A stretch of 64,000 nucleotides of DNA. Source: Phoronis australis. Its lineage: Eukaryota; Phoronida; Phoronidae. The stretch covers positions 951,296 to 1,015,295 of the forward strand of contig NMRA01000093.1 in assembly GCA_002633005.1 (NCBI GenBank), written 5' to 3'. Numbering within the stretch: the first letter of the stretch is position 1; each line of letters opens with the position of its first letter. Shown one piece after another: positions 23,921 to 38,000 of the stretch. The notes beneath the pieces are model-generated. The model did no database searches. It was not told the origin of the DNA and saw nothing but the letters and a program-made list of their open reading frames with translations. The position numbers and the translations under genes were made by a program.

Positions 23921-25782
23921 TTTTGATGAAAGTATGCTTCTTCTTATTTCTTAGTGCGATCATGTGTTGTATGAGTGTAGACCATGGTTCAGCAGCTAAA
24001 CAGGAGCGAACAAAATTAAAGTCATAATATAACTGCAAGGCAAAATGTAGTAAATCAACGGAAACAATCTAACTCGGAATGCATATCACCAGAAAAACAA
24101 CTGTACAGGACAAAATCAAAATTCAGACTCAAAAGAAATGAACCAAATTTGTATTGATAGTTTTCACAAATATTTTACATCACAACTATTTGCAGCAAGT
24201 AATCCATCAGCACTATGCAAAACAAAGCCAGTAATCAATTACCCATATAGACCAGCATAATAGTATAAAGTGGAACAGTCTGTATTCATGGACATAGTAA
24301 AACAATGGCAATGTAAAAGCAAAAAGTGCAAATGTTCCATGTTTGTAGCTAACATGTGACTTAAGTAACACAATCCAGGACTGTCACCTATGTAAACAAC
24401 ACTCACGAAACGCCAAACAAAACCAGATGGTTCATGAGCTAGGGTAACATTTCTAGGAAATTAAAAATTGTATTTCCAGGAATATACTGTACAGATCTTC
24501 AGAGTAAGGTAATTTGATGTATTGTGACTTTGCAACCCCTATGTCACAAGTTAGGTGTGGTACCGGCTCTGCTTGATAGGTATAATTGGTTAGTCACGGA
24601 CGACAACGACAAAATACGAGTGTGGACCGGTTATTTATATATCCCATTATGCCCAAGGAACTTTGGAACAGTATTTTCCAGGAATATCATATTGATGTTG
24701 CCTTCAAACCGGTATGTACTTTTGCATCAGTGGTTGGTTAATGCTAAGGACGAGACCACACCAGGTTTTTAGTCAAAAGCCAAAGATTCTAGTTTGGTCA
24801 GTAGCATGTGTTAACAGTTTTGAGTACTCTTCGGTGGCCTGCTTGAGTGTGAGAATCTCGATGCATTATGCTCAACGTAACAATTATAAGTATTTGGCCA
24901 CAAGTTAATACTAGTGTAACAACTTGCATAGTATAATAACACATTATTTAAAAATTTAACAACTTATATTTTAACAACAAGACAAATGTAGCCTACTCAG
25001 ATCATATCACCACATGCCCTACACAGATCTAAATCAAATAACATTCTGTGGACCAACGTGTCCATATTTCAACAAGACCTGAACAGGCCAACAACTCCAC
25101 ATCCAATGTCAAATTCATGACAACTTCCATATAAATATAGATGTAGTTCTGTGATAAAATCTCACCAATATAGAACACAAAATGGCAGACAAACTAAATT
25201 CTATTTTCTCAAATTAATACTTTGCCATATTCAAGTTCTCTACCATAGCTACAATCGTAAAATATGAAAATCTGTGAGATCTTGAAAGAACAAAAAAGGA
25301 TAATTTTAGAAATAATATATGTCCGAAATTGGAGAGATTTTATGGCAGTGTTTGATAACAGTTATTATGTCTCATTATGAAGTACAAATAAGCTCAACTC
25401 AGGCTGAGTACAGGTCGTTATTACAATTCACACATTCAATGAACAACATACTTGTCACTAACACTACTGCTATAACAATACTATAGAGTGAATTGGCTTA
25501 TAAGAATCCACCCAATGCAGATCTTTAAAAATAAGATCTTTAAAAACTTTAAAAACTTGATGCACTGAAGAACTATTGAAGTCTGAGAAAACTTTTAAAG
25601 GTGAAATGGAATGTTTTGTAGTGTAAAAATACAAAAAGGACATAATTGTAATTAAACAGTAAAAATGTATGTGATCAAGATGATTACCATATGCTTATTA
25701 AAGCAACACTTAGTTACAATTTTCTCTCCACACAAATTCACTGTTCGCTAAGTTGACAAACTATACAGCACCTTCCCCAGTC
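23921..25782. other. convergent intergenic region
   Basis: Between the 3' ends of CLYBL and the TNFR-like gene. It should hold the 3' UTR of the latter. No gene or repeat family was recognised. It is AT-rich. Confidence 0.6.
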
Positions 25783-26000
25783 CTATAGACTAACATTAAA
25801 CTCCTGAGCGAGGTACTTCAGGATCTTTCTACTCCTCTTATTCTTCACCACAGCAAATGTTTTTTTCAACAAAATTTCTGGTGTTTCAGCCTGCTCTGGT
25901 TTATCATTTCGAAACATCAGCATTCCTTGGTATACAGCTTCTGCAGGACCACTATCTGCATACCTCATCTGTAGCCGATCAATATGTGCTTCCAACAAAC
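25783..26000 (-). CDS. TNFR-like gene, last exon (rest of death domain)
   Basis: After TGTATTTCAG. It codes LLEAHIDRLQMRYADSGP, AVYQGMLMF, PEILLKKTFAVV and KILKYLAQEFNVSL-stop. The pattern I-D-x-(I/L), ...L..TL...A..L matches helices 3-6 of death domains. Confidence 0.92.
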
Positions 26001-29000
26001 CTGAAATACAATCACCAGCTTGAAAACACTTAAATTGGAATTGAGTAAAACACCAACAGTACTCCAAAATTGACAATTCCACACCTACAATTCCGCACCT
26101 ACTACAGTATCACTAATAAAACAATACAATCATGGACAGATCCCAAGATTGATACATCAGCGTTCTGTCGTTCAGTAACTTTTCCAGACGTGAGGGGTGC
26201 TGAAGGTGCGATAACATCTGGCTCTTTTGTTAACTGCCCAGCTCAGTCTTTTGTACCGTAGGCCAATTATCTCCCAGGCTTCAAAGGAAACGTATGGAGG
26301 TTGTACACTATTACCGAACGCATATGAACACAGTCAAACCCAGGGCGTCCGTTTGGACAGAATAGATTGGCTTAACTTCTGTTGTAGTAGGGCGATTTTG
26401 GTGATTCAAAAACGGAGCATGCAGTGGCGGATTTAGAGGGGGGCCAAGGGGGCCAAGGGGGCCATGGCTCTCCTAAAATTCTCCCATATTAAATTTGGTA
26501 ATTCAGGGTGCAAGTGTCTGATGGGCAAATTCCTGGCTAATACTCTGCCCTGCCCCCCAACTCAAAATCCTAGATCCACCCCTGGTCAAGGTTTTGCAGC
26601 ACTAGCTGCGGCACAGAACAGACATTACGTAGTACGTTTTGTTTGAGTAGACTTGAGTATGTGCGGCCGAAATTAATAAACTTCAGCACGTGCACTCATA
26701 TAAATAACCCCGGCATAAATCCTGAAGGTTACTGGAGTGATAGGCCTACACTGACTTATTCAGTTCTGACAGTGGCGTTATTTTGAACTCAGGAGACGAT
26801 TTGTGTGCGTTAAAATATTGCCCTTCGTTTTCCGTAGGATTCAAAAAGATTGTAGGTGATACTCAAACATTAAACTAAGGCCGTAAGTTATTTTTAGAAA
26901 TGCCATTGCTTGAGAGAACGCTTGTTAGCTGTCCCGCCGGTTTTCAGATGTAGCGCAGCTTAGATAACTCTAAAAACGTTACTAAGTAACTTTGAAACTT
27001 GAACACACATCTTAGCCGAGTATCGCTTACTTCTCTCCCAGCCAGTTCTAAATGTTGTCTTGTCTTTTACGCTGGCTTTTCCTCCGTGATAATTCTACGT
27101 TTCAAACACTCACTGACGCCTTGCTATGCGAGGCTACCTAATTTTATAAGCACCTCCTCGTGATGGTCACATGACACAACTCATTTCCCTGACGCCGGCA
27201 AGTGTGCAAAAAAGCCCATTAATTGGTCCAGTTTCATAAAGTTTACGTAAGCAGTGGCGGTTTTAGGGGGGGGCAAGGGGCCATGGCCCCCTAATTTTCT
27301 CGGCAGATTCCATTTGGCAGCTCGGGGGTGCGAATGTCTGCCCTGCCCCCCCCAACTCAAAATCCTGGATCCGCCCCTGGCATGATCAGCATTTGACGAG
27401 GAATTCAGAAATGCTATTGGCTTAAGCTCAAATACGTTACAACTTAACTTTCATTTTTATCAGCCCAGCCCAGTCAGTCTAGATACGATCTGATCAGAGA
27501 TTAGAGCAATTATCGAACAAAAGAGCGCAGGCCCTCCCACCATAAATGCCAAAATGGAGTTAATCAGTTGTGTAAGATGTTGGCTACGTGGGTAAACTTC
27601 CCAACTTGTTGTTGGGCTATAGAATCAAACAAGTTAGGAGCAACGGGATGTCGCCGCCATGATATGGACCAAGGGAAAGCAATCTTGCCAGCGGCAGAGA
27701 GCAACTACACTCTTCCAAAATCAATGTGTATGGAACGTCAATTTGAATTCGTATTTCATAGCAATCCTACGTGACTGTTCTTTTGAGAATGCATGCATTG
27801 CACACATTTATATTGAAATATACAAGTACCTCGTAACTTACTACTGTAATAACGCTCACATGAATCTTGAAAACCTTCTCACTTAGGATGTTTATACTCT
27901 GGTACCTGGATTAGATTATAATTAGGATTTTAGATGCTTCTTTTACAATTTGCAGTGAAATCTACCATGATTGTACTGTAACATGATTTGATTGTATTCT
28001 AACATCAACTTCTGGACATACTTGTGCACTGTAGAGTCCAGATTGCAAAACTCGCACAAACGATTGCAATGCACACATTCTCAAAATTGCGATGCTATGA
28101 AATCCTGCCATGAGCATGTTTGATCTGTTATTTCTATGGCCAGGTAAGTCAATTTTATGCTTATCGGATATTATCATGCTGCAAATAAGGCAATCAGAGG
28201 AAAGAACTTGTGTGAGTGGCCATGGAAAAACATCTGTTTAATTTCACGAAGAGCAATGAGAGGAGAAAAAAAATCATTAAAAATTGGCTGGTGACATTTT
28301 CCTAGAACAAGCACAAATAATAAGATGTTTTGGAGATCCTTCTTACAATTTAATTGACAGGGGGATGTATAACCATCCAGGCTCAGCCATATTCTCTCTT
28401 TAATAGAAACATAAATTGAGTATCGTGAAATAGTGCTATCAGAGACTTGGTACATACATGAAAATGCAACCAATACTTTTGTGAGCCTTACCTTTGAAAT
28501 CCCTTAACTCAAAGACTGTGACAGAACTCATAATGTGTATACCTACCCAAGTCTCTCAAAAGGAACCGATGCTCTTTTCCAAGGACATGTTGAGCTAAAT
28601 ATGATGCACAATCCAGAAAGTCATCATTACCTGCAAAAGTTGAAATCCTGTGACATTACATGTTGTCCTGCTGTGAAAGTGGCATCTGAAAGGAAGATTC
28701 ATCATTTTCTAAATAGAAATTTTCAACAGCACTGATGTATACGACTGTATCTTCACATAGTTGACAATTTTTTTTTCTATTACTGAATTTTGACATTGTT
28801 CTACTATTTACCAATTGTTCTGGCCATTGAGACCGAGACAAAACCAACAATCTAATCAACTCAGTCCTAATGGGTCTATAACCCTGTAACTGGACTAAGG
28901 GTCTAATATTTTTAATCGAAATCAATCTTATTTTTGGCATTTTCAATCTAATCTACTCTTTTGCAAATTCAAAATAAGTGACAATTACCCTGTGTTCATT

Positions 29001-32000
29001 ACATAATGGCTGACATGGATAAATGTCTAATCCTAGTTTGTACTTGATGACCCTATCATAAAGCTAAAACTCCAAGTTTTCACTCGAAACTTCCAGTTGT
29101 TAAATAAAAAAATAACTGCACGCGGTCTGATACACATTGTACCAGACGTGCGCAGGCCTCGCATGTGGGCCCATTGCACTGTTCACCTGGAAATATTTTT
29201 ATGCTTTATTAATATATGGTTGTTACTCAAGCATTGATAACTCGAATACATGGGTCATCAAGTGCAAATCTGGACTGAAAAATCGTATGCATGAAGCATA
29301 ACATACTAATAGTCACTTTTTATCATGAATTCACACAATTAAATTAAAACACAAAATGCCAAAAATAATTAAGAGTTAAGACTCCAGGACCAGTGCATGA
29401 CGAAAAGAAAACTGGATATATAAATCCTTACATCAATCATGCAAATATTTAAACAAAAACAATTACAATGAGCATTGTGGCACCCTTGAAATTGCAAAAA
29501 TAGCCCAATCTGTTCTTGAGCAGCAAAGCATGAGCAGCGCATCATAGGGGGATGGGGGGTTATAGCCTCCACCTATTTCAGTGCTGCGCCGACCATGGTC
29601 ACATAGACGGTGCCCGAAGGGGGCTCAGGGGGGCTAGAGCCCCCATTTATTTTAGTGCTGCACCAACCCACACAAAATGATAAATTTTGTAGTACAGCGA
29701 GCACCTTGCAGTTCTCAGGTACCACCGATTCAAATTTAGGTTAATGTCATTTTGGTGGCATCACCAGCAAGGCTGCACAATGTCATGTGCAAGAGTTAGT
29801 TTTTAAGCACACGGTTTATTCTGAGTAACTATTCATCAAATTGTCTGGAAAGTTTGTGAAGGTTTGCTGCTTGCACTGGCAAATGTCATTCGCCTAATAG
29901 TACAAGAATATGAAATTCAACAAAAACGTTGCGATATCCATAATACGGTACATTGCTAAAAAAAAAAAGAGTATAAATCGGTAAATTTTGTTGTTTTATT
30001 TACCGATTTATATTCTTCATTTCATGAAACAATAGTATCCTTGGGAGGATCTGGATCGCCTTATTTAGTTTCAGATATACTTTCTACGTTAAAAAAAGAG
30101 GAAATTCGTGAATATTCAAAATCCTTGGACAGCGATTTCTGGTCTACAGATGCAAGAGAATATTGGGCGACTTAAAGGCAAAGGCAACCTTTTTTCATGT
30201 CACTTTTAGCAAAAATAAGGTTCGTTGATTATCCCAAACACATTTTTCACTTAATTACAGCTTTTCGTAATTTGATTAATTTCTCGTCCTCTACTCCGGA
30301 AGTGACATTTTAGGAGGCAAGAGTTTCGCGCAAATTTCTTTACATTATAGTCTGACTGTGAGAAATGTCGAGTCAGTCATTGTTCTACCACGTTATTTTT
30401 GCTAAAAATGACATGGAAAAGGTTGCCTTCGCCTTTAAAGGCGAAGGCAATTAACTCTTTTCCATGTCTTTTTTAGCAAAAATAAGGTTCGTTGCTTACC
30501 CCAGACATATTTTCCACTTCATTACAGCTTTTCATAATTTAATTAATTATTTGTTCTCTACTCCGGAAGTGACGTTTTGGGAGGCAAGCATTTCGCGCCA
30601 ATTTCTTTTTCATATAGTCCGACTGTGAGAGCTGCCGAGTCAGTCATTGTTCTATCTTGGTTGTGATAAGTTCGGTCGTCGTTTGCTATTGTTTACGACT
30701 CAATTAACATGCCACACTGTTGCTGCGTACCGGGATGTACTCATTATTGTTTCACGGACAGAGGAACAACTGTCCCATTTGCCAGAGTGTACTACGACAC
30801 ACTCCCACTGGATAGTGACCTGAGCACACACACACTGCTTACACCCCGCCGTGTGACTCCCTCGCCACACACCTGGCACCTTCTAAATAGCTCCAATACT
30901 TTAAACAAGTCCACCATAAACTTATCAAAGTTTGGCTCACTGATCTGTTCATTGAACGATGAACTGTACTCTTCACTGACTGGACCTGCTTACAGGCTTT
31001 GGGCCATAATGAGTACATCCCCGTATGCAGCAACAGTGTGGCATGTTGACTGACTCGTAAACAAAAGCAAACGACGACCGAACTTAATTATCACAACCGA
31101 GGTAGATCAATGACTAACTCGACAGCTCTCATAGTCAGACTATATGAAAAGAAATTGGCGCGAAATGCTTGCCTCCCAAAACGTCACTTCCGGAGTAGAG
31201 AACGAATATTTAATTAAATTACAAAAAGCTGTAATTAAGTTGAAAATATATCTGGGATAACCAACGAACCTTATTTTTGCTAAACATGACATGAAAAAAG
31301 GTTGCTTTCGCCTTTAACAAGGCGTGGAGCAAAGGTTTTTCACTGTCGTAGGTTGAGTTAGCTGGCAAATATCTGTGCCAACTTTCATGATCCATTGAGC
31401 AGTTTGACAGATAGAGAAACGGACAGAAGCGAACAGACTCATAAATAATAAAAATGGCCGCTTAGTGGTTAAGAAAACCTCAATATATTTAACAAGAGCA
31501 ACGTGGAGCATTGAAATGCGCCCACGAATGCATCGCAAATGGTGTGCTTTTAGGGTTGTTTATTTGTGCCATAAAAATGGCCAATAGATGGCGCAAAAAC
31601 GTACAATCCATCCCAAAACGGGAACATGTCATTGCTTCTTTAATAGAAAGCAAATTTCATAGAAACCTGTCATGGAACTTCAGAGAAACAGCGGAAAACC
31701 AAATAAAATGAAATTGCCACTAGGGGGCACACTTTTCATTGGATCCGCCTAAAAGTCGCCATTGTCCGTTTTTAGCTTCATATAAACACACTCACTAATT
31801 AAACTTAATAAAGATCCTGCACTGGGTTTAGGAGATACAGCTATGGGTGCAAAACAAAACAAAAAACAAACTACCACTAGGAGGCGCCACAGTAGTCAAA
31901 GTTGTCATGGTCAACCATCCACTTCACACTGAGAAAATATACGCCAATTTTCAAAATCATCCTCAGAATGATTTGGTTGATAGAGGGATAGACGCCAAAA

Positions 32001-35000
32001 ACAGACTCAAAAACAGCAAAAATGGCCACTAGGTGGCGAAAAATACCTCGATTCCATCCGAAAACGGGAGCATAGCCTCATCTCACCAATAAACACCCAT
32101 ATTCAAAATTTTATGAAAATCGGTTGAGGACCTTTGAAGATACAGAGGTAAATGTAAAACTAAAATTGCCAGCAGGGGGCACACCAGTAGTCAGATCCAT
32201 TCGAAAATCGTTGTCGTTCGTTGACGACATCATAAACACACTTGTTAAATTTAGTAAAGATCCTGCAAACGGTTTTGGAGATACAGCCACGGGCAAAAAA
32301 AACGAAACTGCCACTAGGAGGCGCCACAGTAGTTGAAGTCATCAGAAAATCATCATCACCAGTCCACTTCATAGTAAAAACACACATTTTCACAATTATC
32401 TTGAAAGCGGTTTAGTTGATAGAGGGTTGGAAGCCAAAAAACAGACTCAAAAACAGTAAATATGGCCACTAGGTGGTGCAAACTAGGTCGAATCCATCTG
32501 AAAACGGAAAGATAGCGTCACCTCACTAACAGAAGCCTGTACACCAAATTTTATGAAAACACGGTGAGGACCTTTGAAGATACTGAGGAAAACGTAAAAA
32601 AATAAAACTAGGTGGCAAACCAGAAGTCAGATCTGTCCGAAAGTCGTTGCCATCTCATGTCATCATCATATAAATTGCACTTACTAAATTTAGTAAATAT
32701 CCTGCAAACAGTTTAGGAGATATAGCCATAGGCACAAAAAAATTGCCACTAGGAGGTGCCATAGGAGTCGAAGTCGTCGGAAAAATCATCGTTAACCGTA
32801 CTCTTCATAGTACGTACATGCCAATTTTCACAATCATCCTTAGAGCGGTTTGGTGGATAGTGGGGTGGACGCTAAAAAACAGACTCAAAAACAGTAAAAA
32901 TGGCCACTAGGTGGCGCAAACTACGTCAAATCCATCCGAAAACGGGAGGATACTGTGTTCTCACTAGTAAATGCCTATATACCACATTTTGTGAAAATAT
33001 GTTGAGGACCTTTAAGATACAGACTAAAAACGTAAAAAACTAAAATTGCCACTAGGGGGCACACCAGTAGTTGCATCCGTCCGAAACTTCGCTCATGTCG
33101 TTCCATCCAAGAAAGGAACACGGACGTGTGCAAAATTTCACGAACATATGTCAACCAGTTTTGAAGATAGAGCAGCCGATGCCCGACGGACACCGCCCGG
33201 ACGGACGGACAGAGATGACGGCATAATGCGTCCAAATACAAATATGTGGGCTCGTAAAAATGGAAAGACTTCCTAATCTCCGCAATACTGAGAAACCTAA
33301 ATTCTAAATTTCCTGCAAATCCGTTTAGGAGCCTTGAAGATACATAGGCAAACGTAAAACACTCAAATTGCCAATAGGGGCACAGCGATAGATCCGTTGT
33401 CATTTGTTGTTAGTTTCATAGGAACAGTAACTGCTGTAAACATCCCCTTTCAACCAGGTAAGGATCGATTCGGAGAAATTAATCTTTTGAATTTCTTCAA
33501 TGTCCTGTGGCCAGGCTGATAGGTTCCATCCACATTTCAGCCTCACCAGGGGTCATCAATAGAATAGTGAGGGTAATTATAGTTTCTTATCAGATATCTA
33601 AATAGAAGGCTTCAAAGCCTCATGGGATATGATAACTTATGGAAACTATAAAATCTGAGTAGAGGAGTGAAAATTAGATTAAGATGGTTTTGGAATTTTC
33701 AAAATCGGTGAATAGTGATTTGTCGACAAAAGCACAAGCCTTGAGGTAGTCAGTGAAACGTAGTACCCAGCATGGCTTATATGGAATCTCATTGTACTAC
33801 ATCACTAACTCACAACAGAAACTGAGCCCAAAAGAATGTGGATAATCTGGTTGCGATGCTGCTTAGGGCATGTTCACCACATGAGAAGATCCTCCATAGG
33901 GTGATGCTGAATGCCATACGCTCGACAACATTATGTTTAATGTGGATGTATAAAAGGCTGTTAAAAGTTGTAAAGTATTCCTTTAATGCATTAAAATGTT
34001 AGGGGTGTTCAATGCGGAGTTCCTCAAATGTTGCCCTCTTGTCAAGTCAAGACGACACCTATAGCTTACCAGTTTTTTTAAGTTCAGGGATGTTGTGATC
34101 TGGTTCTATTGCATCACCTGAAAAACAGAAACAGTGTAGATTGTAGCTTCTACTCATATGAAGTATAACATATTGCAAGCTTAGACAGGTATCACAGATT
34201 GAATTTTGTACACGCCTGATTGAGTGACCAACAATGTCTTTTTTTCGGAATCTGCTGAAAACTGGTAGATGCCATCATCTCTAAAATGGAAAGATTACTG
34301 GGGGGTTCTAGCGACAGACAATTCACCAAAAATCGACTGGTGCAGGAACATTGCTGTCACATACCTTTCTCAAGACACAACGATTGAAATCCGTCAATCG
34401 ATTTTCCAGATATAATTACTGAAACACTCTTTCTCCCAAAGTTGCTACTAAAAAGTTTTATTGTGGCAGCGCACTGTCATCACACATCTCAAACTGTAAT
34501 CATGACAAATTCTTTTTATTAACTTGTAGCAGCACAAAATGAAAGTTAGTGACTGAACAAGGTCTTGGTTAATTAATGGTGTTGTTTCCAACGTCATTCA
34601 AGAGGCAACTTATAGGACGCAGTATGTCACCAGTTCAGATGCATGGAGAAGTGCAACGTACTAAACATTAATTTAGATTTGTTTCCGATTTTGAAATTAC
34701 GCCTTCACCATTTTGAAAATTAACTTAGTGGATAGTGACATAGCTTGGGTTGGGTGTCCATTCCGGGTAGCACTACGGCAGGGTTGCTGCACTGACGGGG
34801 AGGGCGGAAAAAATGACTAGCGGCAAGCACAGAGAAAGACAGAGATTAGAGCTAAGAGGGATGAAGTAATTTATTTTACACGATAGACAGAAGCCCACAA
34901 GTCGTGGCAAGTACTGCAGTATTATGCTCCACTATAATGGTGATCACTTTTTATTGGTGAATCGCCATACGAGTGGCTTAACCAAGCTCTGTGGACTTTT

Positions 35001-38000
35001 CAAATGGTGCCCAGTGCATCTTGTACAGTCAGGTAATTTGTACATAACTACTACATCATGGCATTTCAAACTTTGCTTGCGTGCTTTTGCACCACTTTTT
35101 TAAAAAACACAATACCTCGACTGAAATTGATGTGGTCAGGCACTTTCCCAGGTCTCAAAATGTGTCAGGGTACAGACCAGAACCAAATATACTTTTTTGG
35201 CCAAACAAAAAGCCTCACACTATAATTGAACATGTAGCACGCTCACGATTTTCAAGACAAACCTGAGTTGTCTCCATCAGGATGATTCCTTCTTTTCCTG
35301 AAATGAAATCATCAATGTCATAATTTGACCAAAACAAAAATCACTAAATCCAACACCATAACAAATTTTCAAGGACAATAGCCAGTATACACTTCACAGC
35401 AACTCGAGGTATGATGACGAAAAGGGTTTCCATTTTTGTTGTACATCGTTAAAAAGTTACATACCAAACCTGAAAAATTGAGGACATTCTAAGTCAATGT
35501 GCGTAGTAGTTGGTGTTAAATCCATCTTTTACCATTTTTGATTTGTTTGACAAACACATTGAGGTCAAAGGCATTTGGTTCTAGGGACTGTTAGTATGAA
35601 AATGGAAACAATGTGGTGAAAAAATATGTCTTAGTTGTAGACGAGAGCAATGCAGAGCCCACAAATACACTGTAAACGGTGAAACGGTGTGCTTCTAAGA
35701 GTGATTATTTGTATCATAAAAAATACACAATAGATGGCACAAAATATGTTGAATCCATCCGAAAATGGGAACATGTTATCGTTTCTTTACCAGAACACTA
35801 TTAAATTTCTTAAAAGTCTGTCTTGCAACTTCAAAGAAACAGAGAAAAATGGAAAAAAATGAAATTGGCACTAGGGGCCACAGCATTTGTCGGATCCATC
35901 TGCAAGTCGTCGTCGTCCGTTGTCAACTTCATAATACACTTGCTAATTTTAACAAAAATCCTGCTGTGAGTTTAGGAGATAAAGCTATAGGTGCAAAAAA
36001 ACTGCCACTAGGAGGCACCGCAGTAATTGAAGTCTGTAGAATCATCAGAAACTGCCCTCTACACACACATATGCCAACTTTCACAATAATCCTTAGAGTG
36101 GTTTGGTTGATAGGGGCGGGTGCTAAAAACCAACTAGAAAACAGTCAAAATGGCCATTAGATGGCGCAAAATACATTGCATCCATCCGAAAATGGGAACA
36201 TGACATCATTTCTTTAATAGACGCTTATACTGTAATACCTGTCATAGTAGACGGTTATTCATAAAAATTCATGAAAAACCATCAAAGAAACTTCTGAGAA
36301 AAAGAGCAAAACAGAAAAAATGTGTTCGTTAGAATCATCTGAAAGTTCGTTGTCAACTCCATAAAAATACACTTGCTACATTTAATAAAGATCCTGCAGT
36401 GTGCTTAGGAGAAACAGCTATGGATGCAAAACAACAAAATTGCTATTATTAGGCGCTACAGTTGTTGAAGTCGTCGGAAAATCATCGTCAACTATGCTCT
36501 TCACACTAAAAACATATGTGCCAATTTTCAAAATCATCCTTAGAGTGATTTGGTTGATAGAGATCCGCACACCAAAACAGTAAAAACTGCTACTAGGTGG
36601 CATAAAATAACTTTGAATCTATCCAAAGACGGGAGGACAGCATCGATTCACTAATTGATGCCTATGTACCAAATTTCATGAAATCCGTTGAGGACCTATG
36701 AAAATAAAGAGGCGCGGTAATCGGATCCGTCGGAAAGGAAATTCGCCGTCAGCTTCACAGGACCACAGTTGACAAATCTCATCAAGATCCTACTATACGA
36801 GGGGTTTAGGAGATAGAGCTGCGGACGCCGGATGCTCAGACAGAGATGACAGCAATATGCACCCACATATAAATATATGTGCATAAGAATGGATAGGCAT
36901 CATAGTCTTATTCACTGAAACCTATTTGCTCTGAAGATAGAAAGGCAAACACAAAATTTAAATAGATTTGGCAACTTTGATGCACAGCCGTAGTAGGATC
37001 CAAAAGAAGTTTTCATCTGTTGCCAAAACCATAGAATACACTTATTGTATCTCACAAAGAACCTCCAAGGGGTTTAAAATTGAACTGTGGATATTAAAAT
37101 TTGTCAGAACACCTGTTAATTTTCTTCAAGATCCTTAGAGCAGTTTGTCGTACAGAGAGACAAATGTCCATTACGCGGCACAGACTATCCTTAATTCATA
37201 TGAAAATAATAGAAACCTATTTACTAAATTTCATGAAATTCTGTCAAAGAACTCTGAAAACAGACTGAGCTAAACGAGTAAAAAATGAATATCCACCAGG
37301 AGCACAGCAGTAGTCATATTTGTCAGAAAAGTTGCTGTCATATATCCTGTAAGGTCAGGTACAGTGACAGATGCAAAACAACGAAACTGCCACTAAAGGG
37401 CACCACAGCAGTCAGGCTTATGCCATTTAATGTCCGCTGTGGTCTATTAGGTAAAATGTCCCAATTTCATAACGATCCTTTGACCAGTTTGGCAGATAGA
37501 GGTGAATGTCGAAAATGGACTCAAAATAAATAAACTAAAAAATAGCCACTTGGTAGTGCAAAATAAGTCAAATCAGTTCCAACGGAAAGGCATTGCCATC
37601 TCCTTAATAGACACACATTTACCAATTTGAAATTTCATTAGTATCTATCAATTAACTCTGAGATAACCTGCATGAGAGACATGTGTTCAAAATAGAATTG
37701 CCACCAAGGTGCACTATGGTATGCCGGTCAGTCTGAAAATTGTCGTCTGTCATCAACTTAATAGCACAACTTCTGTCAAATCTCATTATAATCCTGCAGA
37801 AAGTTTAGGCGATACAGCAATAGAATCCAGACAGATGGATGCACGGACATATACAACAATGTGCACATGTACATATGAGTGCATAAAAATCTGCTACAGT
37901 ACAGAACAAAAGACACTAGATAGAATGCCATTTCCCACCATGGCTTCTGCCATAATTATGACTGGTAATGACAACACTAGTGGGAAAATTGAAATTATAG

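Noticed and set aside
28497-28508. Possible 11-nt microexon between the two death-domain exons (AAG|GGATTTCAAAG|GTAAGG)
   Set aside because: The two death-domain exons already join in phase. Adding 11 nt would shift the frame of the conserved helix 3-6 part.
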